Part shown: one piece after another, positions 19,769-31,203 of the stretch
How positions within the stretch are numbered: the first letter of the stretch is position 1
Layout: each line of letters starts with the position of its first letter
Assembly (NCBI RefSeq): GCF_000003195.3
Contig: NC_012870.2
Coordinates: 27,548,202 to 27,612,201, forward strand
Direction: 5' to 3'
Origin: Sorghum bicolor
Lineage: Eukaryota; Streptophyta; Magnoliopsida; Poales; Poaceae
DNA length: 64,000 bases
The notes under the pieces: generated by a model
The model's input: the letters and a program-made list of their open reading frames with translations, nothing else
Database searches by the model: none
What the model was told of the DNA's origin: nothing
Translations under genes and position numbers: made by a program

Positions 19769-22700
19769 ATGGCACTAGCGCCCATGGACTACGCTGGTTC
19801 TATTAGTTCAGGCCAGAAGTACCTGGGCCGTTTCGGAGTACCCACCAGCAGTAGATTGCGATGGGTGGGATATGACACGAAATCAAGGACATATCAGTTG
19901 GTTGCTAGAGCCATATCCGTGGATCAACCGCAACTAGACTTCTCGAATCCAGATTGGAAGAAGCAGTTTCAAGAGGATTTCAATAAGCGCTTCAGCTTGC
20001 CACACTTGAGAGATGTAATTGATGTGGAACCGAGGCCAACTACATTTTCTCTCAAGAGCAGGTGACATATTTCCCTCCTTTCCTTTATGTATGATTAGTC
20101 TCATAGTAATCCTAGTTTGTACCATTTGTGACCAAAATGTCTTTTAGGATCTGTTTGATGTGTGTGATATTGTTACTCTGTCTACAACAGGACCCCCCTT
20201 GAGAATGTGAATGGTACCATGCAAGAATCATGGAACGGCTATGTGAATGATGATGACAGAGCACTTTTGAAGGTATGCGTTTAGCATTGAGTTATATATT
20301 TACTGAGGCATGTTTGTGTCCACAATAAATTACTTTCTAGATTGAGTTATATATAGCACAACATTCTTTATATATAATTGTTTCACCTGGGAGATAAATA
20401 TACAGTGAATATATATTTATGTCTTGAACTTTTAAGTGTCTTCGTCTTTACGTAAAACACACACAAATAAACAATGATTTTCTTGCCATGTAGGATCAAT
20501 CTTGCTATGCTTGTGATACTGCTTAATGTGAACTGCTTCTGAAAAGAAAATGGGACTTTTCTGTTTCTAGGAAATAGTCAAGTATGCAAGCTCACTTGTT
20601 TAGTCAGGTAAACAACAGTAGATGGATTAGAAGTTACCCTTACAAACTTATTGCTTCTTCAGGTTATTAAGTTTGCCTCACCAACTTCTGCTGGAGCTGA
20701 CTGCATTGACCCTGATTGTAGCTGGGTTGAGCAATGGTGGTGCCACTACATGAATTCAAATTTTCTAGTGTAGAAATTATTTTTATTTCCCTAACGTAAC
20801 TTATTATCATTTCCAGGGTGCACCGTGCTGGTCCACGCAAACAAATATATTTTGAGCCTCAATATGTGAAGGCTGGGATTGTATCGTGTGGTGGGCTCTG
20901 CCCTGGTCTCAATGATGTCATTCGGCAGGTAGGTTAGAACTGGTGTGGATCTTGTATTGTTTAGAATCAAAATTTCTTAAAATTGCATTGTAGAGAACAA
21001 CATTCTAAGCTTTGAATTTGATCAATTTTTCTCTCTTGTAGATTGTGCTTACACTTGAAAAATATGGGGTGAAAAACATTGTTGGGATACAGCATGGGTT
21101 CCGTGGATTTTTTGAGGATCACTTATCAGAAGTGCCAGTAAGATTCTTTTCTACTTCATTTTAATCTGGAAACGTTGATAGACCTGTTGAAGGGAACTTA
21201 CTCTTTTCTTTCATTCAGCTTTCTAGGCATGTAGTCCAAAATATCAATCTTGCTGGTGGTAGCTTCTTAGGAGTCTCCCGCGGTGGTGCAAACATTTCAG
21301 ACATTGTTGACAGTATTCAGGCAAGTATATACCCTTCAGTTACATTGCAAAATGTCTACAATTATTACTAACTGAAAGACTCATCAACTTAATTTTGACA
21401 TGCCACATTCAGGCTAGGAGGCTTGATATGCTCTTTGTACTTGGTGGAAATGGAACACATGCTGGAGCTAATGCTATACATGATGAGGTATATTGAATCC
21501 AATGTTCTTTGTAATGAATAGGTAGCTTATCTGAGTTCCTCTCATATAGTATTAAAAAATTGTTGTTCTGGATAAATATAGCATGTGAGAATGGCTCATA
21601 CTTCCATGACTACTTATGCCGCAACATTCTTAATGCAGTGCCGCAAGAGAAAACTGCAGGTATCGATTGTATGTGTCCCCAAAACTATTGACAATGACAT
21701 ACTACTGATGGACAAGACCTTTGGATTTGATACTGCAGTGGAAGCTGCACAAAGAGCTATCAACTCTGCATACATTGAGGTGATTCCTTCAGCAACATCT
21801 TGGTCTATCAAGCACATATAAATCTTATGAAATGTATGCACAGAGTGTCTGTGGTTAACATTTTATTGCACTTAGGCACATTCTGCATTTCATGGCATTG
21901 GATTGGTCAAGCTGATGGGAAGAAGCAGCGGCTTCATCACAATGCAGGCCTCCCTGTCAAGTGGCCAAGTAGATATCTGTCTGATACCTGAGGTATGAAG
22001 AGCACGTTTGGTTCAGTCTAACTAGGCCCTGTTTTGATCTCAAGGCTAAAAATTAGCCCATCTTGTGATAATTGGCTAAATATGGGCTAATGGGTTCTAA
22101 CCACCAATTAGCCCATGTTTAGCCCTCTTATTTGGCATCCAAAAATAAGAGCTAACTGTTAGCTCCTTGGATCCAAACAGGACCCAAGAAGTTAGGCTGA
22201 TTAAACACTGGCAAAGAAAACTGTGACTGCCTAAGCTTAGCTGTGGCAACCTTAGGCTGCAATCCAAACATGCCCGAACTCTTCTATTGTTTATGCATCC
22301 CCATGTACTACACTGGTTAATCCAAATCATTGGTAACCAAAATGAAGGTACCATTCACTCTTGATGGACCAAACGGAGTTCTTCGACATCTCGAGCACTT
22401 GATAGAGACCAAGGGATTTGCTCTGGTTTGTGTTGCTGAAGGAGCAGGACAGGTTAGATCCTGTTGCATTAAAAGATAATCTACCTCTAGCACCAGTTTT
22501 GGTGTCTTTTATGTTGTTACTGTGGTTGCTCGTGTATAATATGAGAAATCCAGTTTAAGTAATTCTCTTTTCTGGTTATACAAATTGTTCAAGAAGTAAT
22601 GTTCTGATGCATTTTCAGGAATATTTTCAAAAGTCAAATGCAACTGACGCATCAGGGAACATGGTTCTTAGTGACATTGGTGTCCACCTTCAGCAGAAGG

Positions 22701-23211
22701 TTAGTCCAGTTTAGTCTTCAGCCACTGTAATGGGCATGAAGCACTTGGTGGAATGGATTTACCTGTGTTGGATTTACGGTTGATGAACCTTATTTAACTT
22801 TAGTCACGCCTTGCCACAGATCAAGTCCCATTTCAAGGATATAGGAGTCCATTCTGATATCAAGTATATTGATCCCACGTACATGCTCCGCGCTGTGCGG
22901 GCCAATGCATCTGATGCCATCCTGTGCACCGTGCTTGGTCAGAATGCTGTAAGATATCATTTCTCCTTGCTGCCTCTCCGCCTTATGACAAAATCCTGCA
23001 TTTTCGTTCCTAACCATTTTGTCGTTCTGTGTAAATCCTGCAGGTTCACGGCGCCTTTGCGGGTTTTAGCGGCATCACAACCGGGGTGTGCAACACACAC
23101 AATGTTTACTTGCCGATACCAGAAGTCATCAAATCCACGAGGTTTGTCGATCCAAACAGTCGGATGTGGCACCGGTGCCTGACCTCAACTGGGCAGCCAG
23201 ACTTCCATTGA
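19769..23211 (+). CDS. PFK: ATP-dependent 6-phosphofructokinase, plastid-type
   Basis: It phosphorylates fructose 6-phosphate with ATP to fructose 1,6-bisphosphate, the committed glycolytic step. Coding exons: 19769-20061, 20191-20272, 20663-20736, 20817-20928, 21042-21137, 21219-21320, 21413-21487, 21639-21779, 21876-21992, 22348-22452, 22619-22699, 22820-22948 and 23044-23211. They total 1575 nt, 524 aa plus stop. Visible motifs: the nucleotide-binding [10 protein letters not shown] (residues about 174-183), GGNGT (264-268; Asn instead of the Asp of PPi-dependent enzymes, as in plant ATP-PFKs), catalytic PKTIDND (292-298) and MGRSSGF (339-345). Length and the N-terminal extension before the WNGY segment fit the plastid clade (Arabidopsis PFK4/PFK5 group); the plastid location is inferred. 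One intron uses a GC donor and another carries a MITE. There are no in-frame stops, so it is probably functional. Confidence 0.93.
21321..21326 (+). promoter_or_regulatory. Non-canonical GC splice donor in PFK
   Basis: After exon 6 (ending CAG at 21320) the intron starts GCAAGT instead of GTAAGT. Translation requires this junction, because exon 7 (from 21413) continues in phase 0 into the GGNGT block. GC-AG introns are a known minor class, usually with strong flanking consensus, as here. Confidence 0.8.
22025..22185. mobile_element. MITE in PFK intron 9
   Basis: A 160-bp element with imperfect inverted ends GGCCCTGTTTTGATC and GGATCCAAACAGGACCC, and an AT-rich hairpin-like interior (GGGCTAA...TTAGCCC). 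The ends resemble common grass hAT-type MITEs. No clear target duplication was found. It sits inside the intron upstream of the weak acceptor at 22347. Confidence 0.7.
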
Positions 23212-23770
23212 TCAATTATTAACGAAGCTTGTAGTAGAGCATCTGATTTTAAAAGTGGTGTATAGTAATAGTATAGCAAAAGGGATTTAGTTACTTCGTC
23301 AGCATGGCAAAATAATCGTCGGATGGATTTTTCATACTCCATCTGAAAAAAGAGAAACATCTTTGTGACCTTGAGACGCAAGATGGATACAATAGGCATC
23401 TTGCTACGCTAACCAGTTATTCATCTGCTGATCTGCAAGGGAACGGTGTCCAGTTCCCTGTTTTATTTAGTGCATGATAGCAGAACTGGACTCATCGGAG
23501 GAGCACTGCCCGCATTTTGTTTCGAGCACCAAATCATTGTCTCCTGAAATCAACTGCAGATACAGCGTCTGTATTCCAGTTCACGTATCGCTTCAAGAGC
23601 AAGACGCTGGTTGCTGCGCAGGTTTTATTTGTCTGTAGTATTTAGCCACTAACGATTCTCCTGTACCCCTTGTAAATGGAACTATAGACGTGTTTGCGAT
23701 GTGCATCTTGTGTATCCTAATCTTTGCACCTGTGGTTTGTACTTGATACAGTGAATGAGATTGGATCAGT
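23212..23770 (+). other. PFK 3' untranslated region
   Basis: Follows the TGA at 23209-23211. It has no open frame of note and contains T-rich and TGTA-type stretches near 23640-23700, as in plant 3' ends. The exact poly(A) site is not determinable. Confidence 0.5.
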
Positions 23771-23949
23771 CAATCTGCAGTTTTTGCGATCAGCTCCCGG
23801 ACTGGAGCACGTATTTCAGGCCCATTCATCCTCTTCGGTGACTTCTGCACGAGTGTCAAACAGAGATAACGGTCCTTGAACTTGTCCCCGTCATGTCACT
23901 AGATTCCCAAACACTTAGAACACATTTCTGGGCCATCAAACTTATCTTT

Positions 23950-24102
23950 GGCCCTGTTTAGTTCCCTTGTTAAATTTTAGCTAGGTAAATTTTAGTCACT
24001 TGAGTAGCTAAAGTTCCAAACACATTGACTAAAAGGAGCTAAAATAGTTTAGTTCTATTAGTCACCAAAATAATTTTAGCTAGCTAAAAACCAAACAGGC
24101 CC
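23950..24102. mobile_element. MITE with GGCCCTGTTT ends
   Basis: Begins GGCCCTGTTTAGTT and ends AACCAAACAGGCCC, a near-perfect inverted terminal repeat. The interior carries internally complementary TTTTAGCTA and TAGCTAAAA. It is the same end type as the MITE at 22025-22185. A short TTT flanks both sides. Confidence 0.8.
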
Positions 24103-24239
24103 TTTGTATATCATCTAGATCCCAAACTGTCAAAATGTTATTTTAGATCTCTAGACTTATCTCAGTGTATGGTTTAGGTACCTGAGCCTGCTACGTCGTA
24201 TCATTTAATACCGGGGAGCAAATTGTTGTGGCATGTGGC

Positions 24240-24360
24240 ATCATTTAGGTATAGATTCGTCTCATGAATTAGTCAGAACATATGCAATTAGTTTTGTAAT
24301 TAGTTTATATTTTATATTTTTAATTAACATCAAAATATCCAATGTGATAGGGACTAAAGC
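24240..24360. mobile_element. Truncated MITE remnant
   Basis: The stretch containing ATTCGTCTC.TGAATTAGTC, TTTTGTAATTAGTTTATATTT and GTGATAGGGACTAAA is the recognisable right portion of a very common grass MITE. The left inverted terminus is missing, and an LTR starts directly after it at 24362. Confidence 0.55.
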
Positions 24361-24361
24361 T

Positions 24362-24592
24362 TGTTAGAGTGATCTCCTACCGATTAGGTCCAAAGGCCTA
24401 ATCAGGTCTTGACTCGCGCCCTGATCGGGGGCGACCAACCCATCTATGGCTAGAGGGCTCCTGTCACACTATGCTATATAAAGAGGTGGGGGCCAGTAGA
24501 CTCTCAATACGAGGTTCACAGTGAGCCGCCATTCTCCACCGACAAACCCTAAACCTGATCTCGAGTAGGGGCGCAGCCAACAATGGTATCAG
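24362..24592 (+). mobile_element. Short LTR plus tRNA-Met primer site (truncated retrotransposon)
   Basis: A 221-bp LTR-like unit starts TGTTAGAG (24362) and ends CCAACA (24582), with a TATATAAA-type box near 24474-24481. It is followed by A and TGGTATCAG (24584-24592), which matches the standard initiator tRNA-Met primer site. No second LTR copy is seen in the window, so it is a truncated copia- or TRIM-like remnant. Confidence 0.65.
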
Positions 24593-24837
24593 TTGCCTAC
24601 CTAGCATGTAGATCTGAGTTATGGGGAAAGAATAGATTACAGAAAAGAAAAGAAACCAGTTTTTGATCTGGACAACAAACCCTAACCCTAACCCTAAGAG
24701 AAAACACAGAGGCGTTGGGAGTTTGGGGAGCACCTATCGGGGTTTTCCCCTTACCGCCAGCACCACCATCGTTGAAGGGGTAGATTGGGCAGCGTCGTCA
24801 CTTTGTGCGTCTATGCGCGTGCACTGGAAAAGGGCGC

Positions 24838-24928
24838 TGTTGACCCAAATTTTTATGATTAGGGACTACTTGTGGGGTCGCTCCACGGAAGGAGAGGTGG
24901 CTGGTTTGTTGGATCGACTAAATAGAGG
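24838..24928 (+). repeat. LTR-start fragment, direct repeat of 25095-25188
   Basis: TGTTGACCC and the following about 90 bases match 25095-25188 with roughly half a dozen substitutions and one indel. Read together, this is the first part of a 5' LTR whose remainder and most of the interior have been deleted. Confidence 0.7.
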
Positions 24929-25080
24929 TTTGAATTTTTGTCTGATGGCGGCTCTGGGAGGAAGACCTAGCTTTTAGGACCAGCAAACGAGGAGTGACAG
25001 AGTAGTAAACACATCAATGTGTCTTTTCCGGTCGGATTCGGTTGATTAATAATTTTGGAATAAAATCAATTTTATCCCAA

Positions 25081-25500
25081 AATTGGGGGGCAAGTGTTGA
25101 CCCCAAATTTTTATGAGTAGGGACTGCTTGTGGGGTCGCTCCACGGAAGGAGAGGTGACTGGTTTGTTGGATCGACTAAACAGAGGATTAAACAGTGATA
25201 GTCGATTGAGGTGTGTCAGATCATGACAAGTAAAGGAAGAGAACATGTCAGACTTCATTACAGGGAAAGGGAAAGTTTGGAGTCCTAGTTACCTTTTTAT
25301 TTCTAGGAGTCATATTTTGTTAAGACTTATGTTTAGGTTTTTGGGTTATAAATATCAAAGGCCCGATTATTGTACGGCTCCGGCCACAAACCTTAAGAGT
25401 AGGACTAAAAGTAGATCTCGACAAGACCTTCGGTTGATTTCGACCTTCGGTTTGCTTGTAAGTATTGTTACGATTCATATCTAGTTGTCATGACTGCGTC
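25081..25500 (+). mobile_element. Polypurine tract and 3' LTR of a deleted LTR element
   Basis: AATTGGGGGGCAAG at 25081-25094 is a good polypurine tract, directly followed by TGTTGACCCC at 25095. A TATA box (TATAAATA) lies at 25347-25354. The LTR's right end could not be placed; 25500 is approximate. No coding sequence remains between here and the 24838 fragment. Confidence 0.6.
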
Positions 25501-26565
25501 AGTTGATCTCGTGCCAAACTTGATTTGAGCTATTTATCAGTTTATATCATATTTGTAAGGTTGTATTGCTTCAATCTCTTACAAGTAATTGATCTAAGCT
25601 ATTTATCGGCTCTACTAGATTGGCAACTTGGTAGATTCATTAAGTTACCAATATTGTTCGTATTTAATCTTTTATTTGTTGCAAAAAAATTCTGCCCAAT
25701 CGAAATCTGACAAATTAGATTAAGCTTCAACTCTATTAATTGTCAAACTATCTTAACAAACTCTAATAAACATTGATCATTATCAAAGTAATCAACCAAG
25801 CCTACATCAACTAATTTGTCGATCTCGATTGTTACATGTTGTGCGTTCAAGATATCTACTTGATTAAAATTAATCTGGAAATAGAATAAAATTTGGCTTA
25901 ATATCACTTGTTTGTCGGCTGTATTTTCAAACCCCACTGTCAAGTTCATTAAGTTAAACTTAACTAGATCCAAATTTGATTATGATAAAATAGATAGATC
26001 TTATTCGTGCCTTATGGACCCTGTATTGGCTAAATAGCTGATCCAGTTGGATTCGATTAAAATATTGAACAAACTAGTAATATGTGTTGAATTTATTGAG
26101 ATCCACTGGCATTTAGACCAGGTGGATATAAATTTAATGCATTTATAAAATAACTTATTAAGACTGCAGGTCTTCAGACCCGTCTTAGTAGGTTATCGTT
26201 TATTTAATAGATTAAAAAATAAACACATGTAAGCTATTTTTTCTCATATACACATGGTATCAACTAATTAGTCCATCTAGTCACTTTCACCCATAGTATA
26301 ATTATACAATTCGCTTTGAAGAGCATTTAAATGAGTTAAGTCATGATACAAAATTATGATGGATTAACGAATAATAAATATCATAATTATTTTATCATCA
26401 TCGAAGCAATGTTAGGAGTTGACTTTTTAGTCCATTTCCTCTGATCAACGGCTATTTTAAGCCATATATTTTGGAACTATCTGGCAGCAACCAGCAGCTT
26501 CTATAATTTAATATTTGCTTTTCTCCTTTTCAATTACAGATCAAATTGACTAGCACACTGTAGAT
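25501..26565. other. AT-rich intergenic DNA, nothing recognised
   Basis: Low-complexity AT-rich sequence without a supportable frame, RNA gene or repeat boundary. Confidence 0.5.
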
Positions 26566-28134
26566 TGTTGACGATGGATAAGTACTCTTTTTAACCGTCA
26601 ACATAGCATGAGAAAGGACTAAAATCAGAATACCATCTAGCTATAGGGATTATCACTAATAGAATTCTACAAGTTTTGGTCATTGTCTATTTCTGCAGGG
26701 CTTATCAGAATAAGAGCAAAAGGAGATCCACATGTCAGAATTACATAGAGAGAATACCGTGAACTTCAACTCAGAAATACTAGAAAGCCACGCCCTACAA
26801 GCTGGGACCCACCTACCATAGGGAAGGGGCGGGCGCCCGAGGGCTACAACCAATCAGCTTCAACCTCGCGGATCCTGCCTTCACCGCCTTTGAGGAGTAA
26901 TCTTGATCGTATGTTTAAGTCGGTTTGATGCGAGGGCTGTGGTGCTTCTTAGGGGGTTATAAATACGACCACGACCCCCTGGAGAAGAGGAATTCATTAT
27001 TCTCTGAGGAATTCAAATAGAGAATTAAGAGAAGTCTAGAGCCATCATCTCAATTAGATCTCTATAGTTCTTTAGCATAGCCACATAGGAATAGATCTAG
27101 AAGGAGTCAAGCCTAGCTTTGAGTCTAGATCTATCTTCGTTCTTGGTAATTTTTTATTCTTTTTTGTGATATTCATATTAGTTCTTGCTACTATAAATAT
27201 GACTTTGATCTATTTGATTATATTAGAATTGACTTTATTCTATTTGCTTATGTTCTCAATTATATTGTTATTAGTCTACTTTGATTATATGCTTAGCATA
27301 GTTAGATTAGAATTATGTTTATGCATAGGATCATATAGCGCTTACTCATTAGACCGATGGGTAAGTGGTAGATATTGTGTAGGCGAGGTGCCTAGACCGT
27401 ATTTATCTACGATTACCCCTTATAGTCCGGATCGTGAGGTAGATCGCGGGAGTGACAGTCCTGTTGAGTCCTTTTAGTCCTCCCAATTATAAGGCTTGTA
27501 GAGCACCATTATTACAGGAAAGTGATTGCTATGTTCATGATCTTTCTTAGTAATATCACTATGCATAGATATAACCTTTTCTTACGATGATGCTAGGTGT
27601 AATTACACTAATCAATGTATGCTTTGACAATATAGTTAGAGTACTTAGGATTTATTCTTGTAGATCGTCCTAGTCCTTGCTAGTGTTATAGACTTAGAGT
27701 AATCTATTGAGATGATTATCATATTTATATGTGGCTATATGCTCTCATTTATCTTATGTCACTTATTATTCATATTTATATTATTTATTTATCTTATATG
27801 ACACTTACCCTACATGAGAGATAGATAAAGATATAGTTAAGATCTCCATGCAGTGCTCATTGCTCATTATCCATTGCAAGTCCCTTCCTAGTGGTAAAAA
27901 ATATAAATAACGATACTTGGATTACTCTCGGTTAAAATGCTACATCGGTATTATCTGTGCACTTGCGGATCTTTTATTATTTATTTCTAGAAAAACATAT
28001 AGATTTAATAGCAACACTTCTACATCATGCTGGGGTTGATAACCTAGCTTAAGTGATATAAAGTAATTTTGATGCCGTTGCTAGGGATAGGTTTAAAAGT
28101 CTATTTATAGTAATTGTGTTAAGAAGTGTCAACA
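26566..28134 (+). repeat. Element A 5' LTR
   Basis: 1569 bp, TGTTGACG to TGTCAACA. A TATA box TATAAATA lies at 26958-26965, followed by a CCCCCTGGAGAAGAGG block that recurs downstream of the TATA boxes in A' and B and probably marks the RNA start region. A palindromic GGGCGCCC lies at 26831-26838. An open frame at 27166-27477 is discussed as a finding. Confidence 0.9.
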
Positions 28135-28142
28135 AGCATTTT

Positions 28143-28160
28143 TGGCACCGTTGCCAGGAA
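28143..28160 (+). other. Element A primer-binding site (tRNA-Asp-like)
   Basis: TGGCACCGTTGCCAGGAA lies eight bases after the LTR. It fits the complement of the plant tRNA-Asp 3' end apart from a few positions, the primer type reported for Athila elements. Confidence 0.65.
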
Positions 28161-28443
28161 AGGTGAAAGGATTAAAGGATAATGAGCATCACTGCATCGA
28201 CTTATGGATTGAGCACCATCCACCCTTCTCACTCATGCAGACTTACCCTTGTCTTCTTGTCTATTTTATATACCATATGCAGGGTAATGTATAAGCAGGT
28301 TTGATCTCCAAGATAATTCTATTGATAATCCAGAGACATTGATCAGGAAGATGAAGGCCAAGTTGAGAAGGAATCAATCAACATCATCATTATCTCAACT
28401 TACCAATCCTCCTGAGACAGAAGATCAACCTGTTATTTGAAGT

Positions 28444-29500
28444 TTGACACCAAAGCTTGACATCATGGCCGACAAGTCACTTCGTGAATTCTCAGCTCCC
28501 ACTACGACCAACATCTGTACTGGACCAGCTGTGGACATTAATGGGTCATTTGAGCTCAAGCCTGCGCTGATCAACATGGTACAAGCAAGCCAGTTCTTTG
28601 GGAAGGCCCATGAAGATGCTAGTGCTCATCTCCAATACTTTCTGGAGATTTGCAGCACTTTCACTATCAAGGACGTCCCTAGAGATGCTATACTACTTTG
28701 CCTTTTTCCCATTCCCACTCTTGGGGAAAGCAAAGCAGTGGTTCTACGCCAACAAGGAGAAGAATACTACATGGGCATTATGTTCCACCAATTTCCTGGC
28801 GAAATTCTTTCCCATAGGCAAAACCAATGCTCTTCGTGGGAAGATAGCAAGCTTTTATCTACAACATGATGAGACAGTCCTAGAAGCTTGGGAGCATTTT
28901 CAAGACTATATACTCAAGTGTCTTCATCATGGATGGAGAATTGGCTGCTCATGTAGACATTCTATCATGGGCTCAGCAACAACACTCGTGAAACCATAGA
29001 TGCTGCCACTGGAGGAGCATTCTTATCACCTACCATTGCTCAACCTACTTCTCTTGTGAAAAAGTTGGCCTCCAACCAAGGTTGGAGTGAAGAGAGAACT
29101 CAAACCCACAAGAGATGTGGAGGAATGCACCAGCTCAAGGAGGTAGACATGCTATCTGTCAACATGGACCTACTGATGAAAAGGCTTAAAGAGAGAACCG
29201 TTGAGAAGAACTCATGCACATTCATGCTTCTGGCATGACTTGTGAAGAGTGTGGAGAAACTGGGCATACAGGTACCAACTGCCCAGAGCTGACAGAGAAT
29301 GTGAACTACATCAACAACAATAACAACAACAACTACTATTGTCCTCAGCAGAACCAAGGCTGGAAGCAGCAACATCGGCCTAACTACTCAAGTAACTACT
29401 CAGGTAATTACCAAGGTAATACTTATTACAACAATACTAATCAACCATCTTTAAGAGAGTTAGTGCTTAATTAGGGCAAGCTAATGGATAGCCTATCTAA
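28444..29500 (+). pseudogene. Element A gag (broken)
   Basis: Two overlapping frames (28444-28869 and 28598-28999) together cover an Athila-type gag: the EFSAPTT start, an ELKPALINMVQ block, the HLQYFLEICSTF helix, AKQWFYA and LEAWEHFQDYI. They are joined by a frameshift near 28720. A zinc knuckle CEECGETGHTGTNC (CX2CX4HX4C) follows at about 29240-29280, then an Asn/Gln/Tyr-rich stretch. A TAG at 29472-29474 stands where element B has CAA Gln. It would encode capsid and nucleocapsid if intact. Confidence 0.8.
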
Positions 29501-29799
29501 GAAGCTAGCATCTAATGATAAAACTTTAGAAGCAATTAACATTAGAATGGAAAGTTTTCTAATGCTATCAAGAATAAGCTTAGCTTTAATAAGATGCTAG
29601 AATCTCAGTTGCAACATCTTGCTCACTTTTCTTCCGCTAACAACCAAGGTAAGATTCCTGGACAACTAGGAGAATTAGAAACTACAAATCTTGTAGACAT
29701 CTTTAATGCAGAAAGCTACTAGAGTGATCCTCCGAGAGGAACATGGATTGACTCGTCTCTATCAACCAAGAAAGGCGATCCAGGGAGGCCGGTTATTCT

Positions 29800-30460
29800 G
29801 ATCTCCATTGGAAGTACAAACTTCGATGAGGTGATCTATGACTTCAGTGCAAGTGTCAACATCATGCCTAAGGTGATATATGAAAAACTTTTCAATTCTC
29901 CTTTATCACACACAACCATGTATTTGCTGCTTGTAGATCAGTCACTCTGCTACCTCATGGGAATCCAGAAGAACATCTGCATGCGAGTAGACAACTCGTA
30001 CATACCTGCAAACTTCATAGTAGTGAACACAAGCACTAATGAGAGGTCGCCTATTATTCTGGGACAACCATTCTTGAACACTGCCATAGCGATTATCTAT
30101 GCCAACACTGCCAAGATCACTTTCAACATTAAGGGCAACAAGGAAGCCTTTTCTTTCAAGAACAGGGCATTGCCATTCCTTGCACAAAAGGAAGCCGTCG
30201 ATGGTAGGAACAAGAGCAACACTTAGAACAAGGCCAAGATAAAGAACAAGGGCAAACAGAAGGCCCAAAAGACAGAGACAACAAGGATGGTCACTGTAGT
30301 CCATTGGGAGTATGACCACCTACTCGAGTCTCCACATCTGATCAAGAAGGACGACCCAGGTGTCCCGACTATCCTATGCTCCATCAATAGATGTTACTTC
30401 TACAACACAGTCTGTGACACCAGATCGGCCATCACTAAGTCTATCTTTGCTCAGGGATGA
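29800..30460 (+). pseudogene. Element A protease-like domain plus start of a second
   Basis: The frame at 29831-30226 resembles a retropepsin: an active-site-like DFSASVNIMPK, then VVNTSTNERSPIILGQPFLNTA. The active-site Gly of the usual D-[LF]-G triad is Ser here. After a TAG at 30223-30225 the same frame runs on into CSINR and a VCDTRSA segment, the beginning of a second protease-like domain that element B retains in full. It ends in the 3' tail. Confidence 0.75.
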
Positions 30461-30467
30461 GCAAAAG

Positions 30468-30484
30468 GTAAGCTTAGGGGAGTT
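30468..30484 (+). other. Element A polypurine tract
   Basis: GTAAGCTTAGGGGAGTT directly abuts the 3' LTR start TGTTGACGG. Element B has the near-identical GGTAAGCTTCGGGGAGTT at the same place. Confidence 0.75.
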
Positions 30485-31203
30485 TGTTGACGGTAGATAA
30501 GTACTCTTTTTAACCATCAACATAGCATGAGAAAGGAATAAAATCAGAATACCATCTAGCTATAGGGGTTACCACTAACAGAATTCCATAAGTTTTGGTG
30601 ATTGTCTATTTCTGCAGGGGGTTATCAGAATAAGAGCAAAAGGAGGCCCACATGTCAGAATTACATAGAGAGAATACACAAACTTCAACTCAGAGTTACT
30701 CTAGAAGACTCAAGAAGCCACACCCTGCAAGCTAGGACCCACCTATCATAGGGAAGGAGCGGGCGCCTAGGTGGCAGGGGCGGCCGTCCGTGGGCTGCAG
30801 CCAATCAGCTTCAACCTCGCGGATCCTGCCTCCGCCACCTTTATAGAGTAATCTTGACCGTATGTTTAAGTCGATTTGATCCGAGGGCTGTGGTGCTAAC
30901 TAAGGGACTATAAATACGACCATGACCCCCCTGGAGAAGAGGAATTCATTATTCTCTGAGGAATTCAGATAGAGAATTCAGAGAAGCCTAGAGCCATCAT
31001 CTCAATTAGATCTCTATAGTTCTGTAGCATAGCTACATAGGAATAGATCTAGAAGGAGTCAAGCCTAGCTTGGAGTCCAAATCTATCTTCATTCTTGGTA
31101 ATTTCTTATTCTTCTTTGTGATATTCATATTAGTTCTTGCTACTATGAATATGACTTTGATCTATTTGATTATATCAGAATTGATTTTATTCTATTTGCT
31201 TAT
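30485..31203 (+). repeat. Element A 3' LTR, left part (interrupted)
   Basis: Matches 26566 onwards and includes the TATA box at 30909-30916. It stops at the CTTAT (31199-31203) duplicated by insertion of element A' and resumes at 38271. Confidence 0.9.

Noticed and set aside
24679..24697. Interstitial telomere repeat
   Set aside because: Only about three CCCTAA(C) units, inside a retroelement remnant; not the plant CCCTAAA array.
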